Assembly (NCBI GenBank): GCA_946406115.1
Contig: OX291540.1
Coordinates: forward strand, 3,406,563-3,470,562
Direction of reading: 5' to 3'
Length of the DNA stretch: 64,000 nucleotides
Origin: Apoda limacodes
Taxonomy: Eukaryota; Arthropoda; Insecta; Lepidoptera; Limacodidae
Numbering within the stretch: the stretch's first letter is position 1; each line of letters begins with the position of its first letter. Below the pieces are notes generated by a model. It was not told the origin of the DNA. It ran no database searches and saw nothing but the letters and a program-made list of their open reading frames with translations. This document shows, piece after piece, positions 59,155 through 64,000 of the stretch. A program made the position numbers and the translations under genes.

Positions 59155-59475
59155 TTTCAGTTTTTTGCTTACATCTCGGCAACAATTATTAATACGATAA
59201 AATTGTGCAGTTAAATACTGTAACTTATTAAATTTCCTATAAAAAAGCTAAGATTTATTATTTATGTATCTCTAATACTTTAGCTGTAATCCGACATCGA
59301 AAAGTATTTTTTTATATTTTTGCTATCGAAATACAGTTTTGTTTCTGTTTACTCCTAAAATGTTCATATATATCTTCAAAAACTTATTCCATGCCAATAC
59401 CTAGACATAGTAAGACCGACAGAGATAATGAGAAATTGAAAGAGAGAGACAGATAGAGACAGAGAAGGGGAGAGA
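59155..59475 (+). repeat. diverged copy of part of the giant palindrome arm
   Basis: cagttttttgcttacatctc, atttatgtatctctaat, acatcgaaaagta and gaccgacagagataatgaga line up with 34783-35060 (ttagttttttgcttatatcg onward) in the same order, with substitutions and small indels. So that part of the arm is a dispersed repeat. A shorter echo (taataatcgccgagatataa) occurs at 62261. Confidence 0.8.
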
Positions 59476-59580
59476 TAATTCAGGGGCTGCATTATGCGAC
59501 ATTATGTGTATAGCAGGGCGGAGTCCGCTTCGTAAGTAAGAATAGAAAATAAGCTAGACCGAGCAGCCGTCAGCCGATCA

Positions 59581-60092
59581 TCATCGCGTCAGATTCCAAT
59601 AAAAACCACCTATCCTGAGTAGAACAAAGGTAAGATTGTCGGCAGACTGGTAAACAAACTCCATTTTAACATTATGACTGCCACTAACTACGCCGTCAAT
59701 GACTACCATAAGCTGGACGTACTCAACATGGCGTTTCCACGAAACACAATCCTGAGTTTGAACGAACTTTGCTCTAACAATCTCTTGGTTATAATGTCCC
59801 TTGGGCCCCAGGCCTACGAAGCCACTGCGACAGATTGTGATAAACTGGGACAAATTTAATAAAGCTCTTAAAATAATCAGCTTACCACAGCTAGATCTCA
59901 TTCCTGCTCTCATTAGATCTCTAATATTGATGTGGTCATCGAATCTGTCACCCAACAGTCACTGGTTAAATTAATTTTGATAGTCTGCAGAACTTCGTCT
60001 GCAATGACAGGAGGTAGGGTAGATACGTAAGCGGCAGGAGAGCGCATCTACTCTTGACCTCAGTGTCGCGGTCATGATTGGTGTCTACTGGT
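59581..60092. other. unrecognised sequence with an open frame
   Basis: A 124-codon open frame on the minus strand (59955-59581) and a shorter one on the plus strand. It has no motif, no plausible splice context, and starts at a non-ATG or weak context. Treated as chance. Confidence 0.3.
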
Positions 60093-60095
60093 TTA

Positions 60096-60455
60096 GGCCG
60101 CGTCTGCACCGGCCGGTGGCTTACTTAGCGCCTAGAGGTCAGATGATTGCCTGGTTACATGTTCAAAGAGAATTGTAAACTAGCTACATGTCAGGTGACT
60201 AGCTAGGCGGTAATCTTAGTGCTTTGCTAGGTGCTTGGCTGGACGACTAGTTTACTGCCTGGTGTGTATCTAAATAAGCAAATGTCTGGCCACGCAGGCG
60301 CAGTGCGTGGACATCGTGTTTGGATGTCGCTAGGCGCTAAGCGAAGCGCCCAGCAAGGCAATAAGCAAGCCACCAAGTACCCATCCTAGTGACTTACCAG
60401 GGGTGTATCTAACCTCTAGGCGCTAAGTAAGTCACCGGCCGGTGCGGACGCGGCC
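60096..60455. mobile_element. PIF/Harbinger-like MITE, 360 bp, TTA target duplication
   Basis: Terminal inverted repeats start GGCCGCGTCTGCACCGGCCG and extend about 44 bp (right end ...cggccggtgcggacgcggcc). The trinucleotide TTA flanks both ends (60093-60095 and 60456-60458), as PIF/Harbinger elements prefer (TWA). No coding region; must be mobilised in trans. Internal words such as ctaggcgctaagc are themselves repeated. Confidence 0.85.
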
Positions 60456-60576
60456 TTAGTGCTGAGCAAGCATTACGACTCTAAGTTTTCAAAGCAGTCT
60501 GCCTTTTAGTCGTCGTCACAGGGATTAATTTAGTCTTTGGAAGGAAGGCTTGGCACTTGTCGTGCCGGTGTCGACT

Positions 60577-60935
60577 TCAATAGCTTTATAGCTCCAGTTG
60601 TCGAAGGGTTTTTGGTAGTCTATAAAGGCTATGTATATATCTTTAGAATTCTTCGCATTTCTTAATAATTAGTTCCACTGAATGTATATGGTCTACCGTA
60701 GAGTTACCTCTTCGGAACTCTGCTTGCTCTATCGGTTGATATGGTTCAAGTTTGGAATTTATTACCTTATCTATAAGCGATGAGAACAACTTGTAAAGGG
60801 AGGGTAAAAGGCTGATGGGTCTATAGTTACTTATATATTTTTTTTGGTCGCCTTTTTTATATAATAATATAATTTTTGATTCTGACCATTGCTAAGGAGT
60901 CGTAGAAGTATCTACAATCCACTCAGCAATATAGG
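60577..60935 (-). pseudogene. RTE-type LINE, inverted 5' segment of RT
   Basis: Minus strand from 60930: QWSESKIILLYKKGDQ, SNYRPISLLPSLYKLFSSLI, EPYQPIEQAEFRRGNSTVDH, then after one frameshift IAFIDYQKPFDNWSYKAIE with the first catalytic Asp. The segment ends at 60577 exactly where the plus-strand segment takes up the protein (EAL..). See the twin-priming finding. Confidence 0.88.
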
Positions 60936-61922
60936 AAGCCCTGTGAACACAAAATGTAGAAAATAAATACATCAGAGTCCTGAAATACCTGTATGACAAC
61001 ATGATAAGTAGAGTAAAACTTGAGACAGCGGGACCCCCTATCAATTAAGAGAGGAGTAAGGCAAGGAGACTCACTGTCACCTAGGAACTTCATCACGTTC
61101 CTAGAGTCCACCATCAGTAAATTAAACTGGAATACAATAGGGTTAAATATAAAAGGGGAAACGTATCAGCCACCTGAGATTTGCTGACGACTTAGTTTTA
61201 CTATCTCAAAACAGTACAGAGCTTGAACGCATGATAGAGTCGCTACAAAAATCAAGTAGTTAGGCAGGGCTAGAGATCAATTTTAGCAAAACAAAAGTTA
61301 TGACAAATTCATCAAAAAATTAAATATATGTCAACAATGTTCCACTAGAATATGTCGATTCTTATATTTATCTAGGCAAAGAAGTCTCATGCCAGAACCA
61401 GAATAATGAACAAGAAATTGAAAGCAGGATAAAAGGCCATGGAAAAAGTTTTGGGGCATGAAAGAAATATTTGAAAGCCAGATGCCAGTAAAAATAAAGA
61501 ATAAGGTCATAGATACCTGTATACTGCCGTCACTCACATACGCTTGCTAGACCTGGAAATGCACGCGTCGAGTACAAAACAAAATAACTTCTTGTCAACG
61601 GAACATGGCAAGGAGCATGATGAAAATCAAAAAAATTCAAGAATACGCCACTCCACCATAAGAAAAATTTCAGGAGTAATGGACGCTCTGAGCTAAGAAA
61701 AAAATTGAAATGGAGGTGGGCAGGCCATGTAGCCAGAATGAGTGATGGTTGGTGGACAAATCGCCTGACATCATGGTCAGGTCCTACAGCTACCAGGAAA
61801 AAAGGAAGACCTAGAACTAGATGGGCAGACGAGATTGTAGAAAACTCTGGCAAACTTTCAATGGAAAAATCCAAAAATAGAGATTATTGGGCATCTCTGA
61901 AGGAGGCCTTCACCCTCAGCTG
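60935..61922 (+). pseudogene. RTE-type LINE, 3' segment of RT and C-terminus
   Basis: Plus strand: NVENKYIRVLKYLYDNM, RGVRQGDSLSPRNFITFLES, LRFADDLVLLSQ (intact FADD catalytic box, about 61175-61210), then in broken frames MKEIFESQMPVKIKNKVIDT and the C-terminal MKWRWAGHVARMSDGWW, GRPRTRWADEIVENSG, DYWASLKEAFTLS with stop at 61921. Several stops and frameshifts. Confidence 0.9.
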
Positions 61923-62984
61923 AGAGGGGTTTGACGCACAATATTAAAATATTTTTTTATTTAGTTATTATAGGCACCTTTTTTATTTCAGAATATTGAA
62001 AAATAAACAAATTCGTATTTGCAATTATATTTTTCCTTATTTCCTTTGTGATTATCATTTAATTTTAATCTTTTTAATTAATATTTAACTTTATTTTATT
62101 GTTTGAATGTTTGCAGGTGTTTCTGTATCTTTTTTTAAACAAAAATTCTTAGTTTTAAATACTAAAAATATTAGATATAATAGAGATACAATATTAATAT
62201 GCATAAGCTTTTTATATGATATTTAATAATCTATAGTTTTTATCTTCACATTTTTCAGTAATAATCGCCGAGATATAAGGGGATCTATGGAGACTTTAAG
62301 TATGTTCGGGAGGTCTTATTGAACAAGTACAGCAAACTTCAAAACTCTACCAATTAATGTTTTTTAGCCTAAAAATGTATCTAATTTGACTGTACTACAT
62401 TGCTATAGCTCAATTCTATCTGTTTTGCTTCTTGGTTATTAAGTACTAAGGAGATTTGAAACAGAGTGTTTCAATTCACCTCGTTTAGGTTTTGTATGGT
62501 TGATTTGCTTATATGGTGATGGATTATATTTTTTTTATTGTGTTTAAGCATTATATTTGTCGATTTTAATTAAATATTATACTTCTTCAGTTCATAGTTA
62601 GAATTTAATAAGAAGAGATTATTTTTATTCAGATTGATAGTACATTTTAATAGTTACATTTTAACTATTAAATTCTGAATTAAGCAAAAAATATTATTCA
62701 AAATGTTATATGTAAGTTCTATCTTTGAATTTTTTTATTTTAATAAATATCTATAGCTTAACAACCCCTAATTCTTTCAAAAAATCTTCTGTTTCAACTA
62801 ACCTCGACCTCTGTTTTAACTTACCTCGGGATGAGGGGAGTTGAAACAGAATGACTTGTGATGTTCGAGTCGATTTTTTGCCACAGAATTCACATTTACG
62901 CTTTCTTTGTGCTACTCATCTTTACGTCGTCGCGATTTGTGTAAATAGTACTTTGTCTATTAAGCAAAATGTCAACATTGTTTT
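61923..62984. other. intergenic, no feature recognised
   Basis: AT-rich DNA. Short echoes of the 59155 repeat at 62261. A pair of related words (gatttgaaacagagtg near 62453 and gttgaaacagaatg near 62841) may be old repeat ends. Confidence 0.4.
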
Positions 62985-63540
62985 AACTCCCCTAGGTATC
63001 CCCTACCCCTCGGAGCCCGGAGTTCGGTCGCATGTTGCTCATTGCAGACAAAACTTCTGGCAGGCATTTTGTAGTATACCATTCGACAGTGATGCTTCTT
63101 TGGTCTCGTAATGGAATTGAAACCAGATACCCGTCGAAGTCAAGAAACTAGTGATCAAAATCAACCAACTTCTTTATTCATCGCCCAAAGTAAGGCGACC
63201 GCGCTTGAACTCGCTATGCCAACGGTAGATAGTTGCTTTTGAAAGTACTTCATCCATAAAAGCCATCTGAAGTCGATCAAAAACTCATAAGGTTTAAGTC
63301 GACATCTAAAAATTGCAGAAACTCATCGCACGAAAATGTTCTCGATTCAGATCTATTTTTTTTTTTAAATGAGACACGATTATTTAATTTGAATTTCAAA
63401 AAAATGTGGAGGGATATTCGAAATTAAAACAATGGTATTTTTACTTTTAAATAACCACATTTTTCAAAATAATTACAAGTTATACATAAAGTTGTTTTTT
63501 CGCAAAACTTATCTGGTATAATTCCTGGTGGCCTGGTATA
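62985..63540 (-). mobile_element. mariner copy with internal deletion
   Basis: Aligns with 60-985 in the same orientation: 63003-63165 matches about 66-230 (cggagcccggagttcggtcg), then the alignment jumps to about 640 (tcgcccaaagtaaggcgacc at 63180) and continues through the N-terminal start region to the shared end gtggcctggtata (63528-63540). About 400 bp of transposase is deleted. Confidence 0.85.
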
Positions 63541-63819
63541 AGCGGCAAATACATGCATTAATATCTGTAATTGCATCAAATTTACCTTCTGACTGACACA
63601 TGCGCAAGTTAGCCTATATGTTCAGAAAGATTCCGTCACGAAAGTTAACTTTACAGAACCCTTCTGATTTCGTCATATCCGTCCATTCCTGTGTCACAGC
63701 CGTCCACTCCTGTGTCACAGCCGCCGTCTTTGCATTGATTTGTTCCTAATAAAATTTTAGCGAAAGGTATCTTCTGTGAACAGCCATAGATATTTGTAAT
63801 AATATAGAAATTGAACTGG

Positions 63820-63965
63820 GAGTACGCTAAACTCGTGAATTTAATTTGAGAGTAAAATGTATGCAAGTACATTCAGAGGTTTTGAGAGTTAAGAACTATT
63901 TGCATACATTTTTCTCTCGAATTCACGAGTCTGGCGCACTCGAGACTATTCTCTATAAGCTCCCT
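63820..63965. mobile_element. palindromic MITE, second copy
   Basis: gagtacgctaaactcgtgaa against ttcacgagtctggcgcactc, with inner aaaatgtatgcaa against ttgcatacattttt. The outer right arm gagactattctctataagct matches the left end of the copy at 7889-8025; its own left outer arm is truncated. Confidence 0.75.
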
Positions 63966-64000
63966 TAGGGTTCACGCGACACGTGTCTCATTTGGTGGAT

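Noticed and set aside
59581..59955. 124-codon frame on the minus strand as a gene
   Set aside because: No motif, no promoter or splice context, and another open frame overlaps on the other strand. This length is expected by chance in 64 kb.
62850..63111. Independent 86-residue gene on the plus strand
   Set aside because: Its second half overlaps the mariner copy on the opposite strand, and the first half has no motif.

Overview
The window reads as AT-rich, repeat-dense insect nuclear DNA, almost certainly from a moth or butterfly. The reasons are the repeat families: a tRNA-headed SINE with a tail common in Lepidoptera, the conserved 3' tail of a lepidopteran non-LTR element, a Jockey-type 3' end, and mariner, BEL/Pao, RTE, hAT, Harbinger-like and Helitron-like relics. 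No bacterial-type operon, CRISPR array, rRNA or free-standing tRNA was seen.

Host genes are few. At the left edge, two exons (1010-1145 and 1312-2639, plus strand) encode nearly all of a facilitated sugar/trehalose transporter of the MFS family; its first exon lies off the left edge. At 52528-52987 a textbook TATA + initiator core promoter leads into the first coding exon of a TGF-beta superfamily ligand of the activin/dawdle type. It has a signal peptide, a prodomain cysteine pair, and an upstream ORF whose stop overlaps the start codon. The remaining exons were not found, so everything to the right is probably its first intron or lies beyond the window. Between them, 44147-44217 and 45149-45332 form a weaker candidate for a two-exon secreted protein.

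The rest is mobile-element debris: a mariner copy at each end of the window (1-985, 62985-63540) plus a C-terminal piece (58440-58735); non-LTR pieces at 4168, 21030, 22525, 27545, 31611, 42245, 49780 and 60577; a hAT relic (6613-8605); a BEL/Pao relic (12990-15366); and two head-to-head BEL/Pao copies (24456-27560 minus, 28125-31330 plus). Several palindromic MITEs and five tandem arrays lie among them.

The most unusual property is a series of large inverted duplications: one of a tandem array (centre about 16072), one of a BEL/Pao segment (two 1540-bp arms, centre 27060), a giant palindrome (arms about 2.8 kb, centre about 36390) and a fourth (arms about 421 bp, centre about 40661) that starts two bases after the third one ends. 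The arms of the second and third differ by point changes or indels, which argues against simple fold-back read artefacts but does not exclude them. An RTE insertion at 60577-61920 shows the 5' inversion expected from twin priming. All identifications are by eye; no database search or structure prediction was run.
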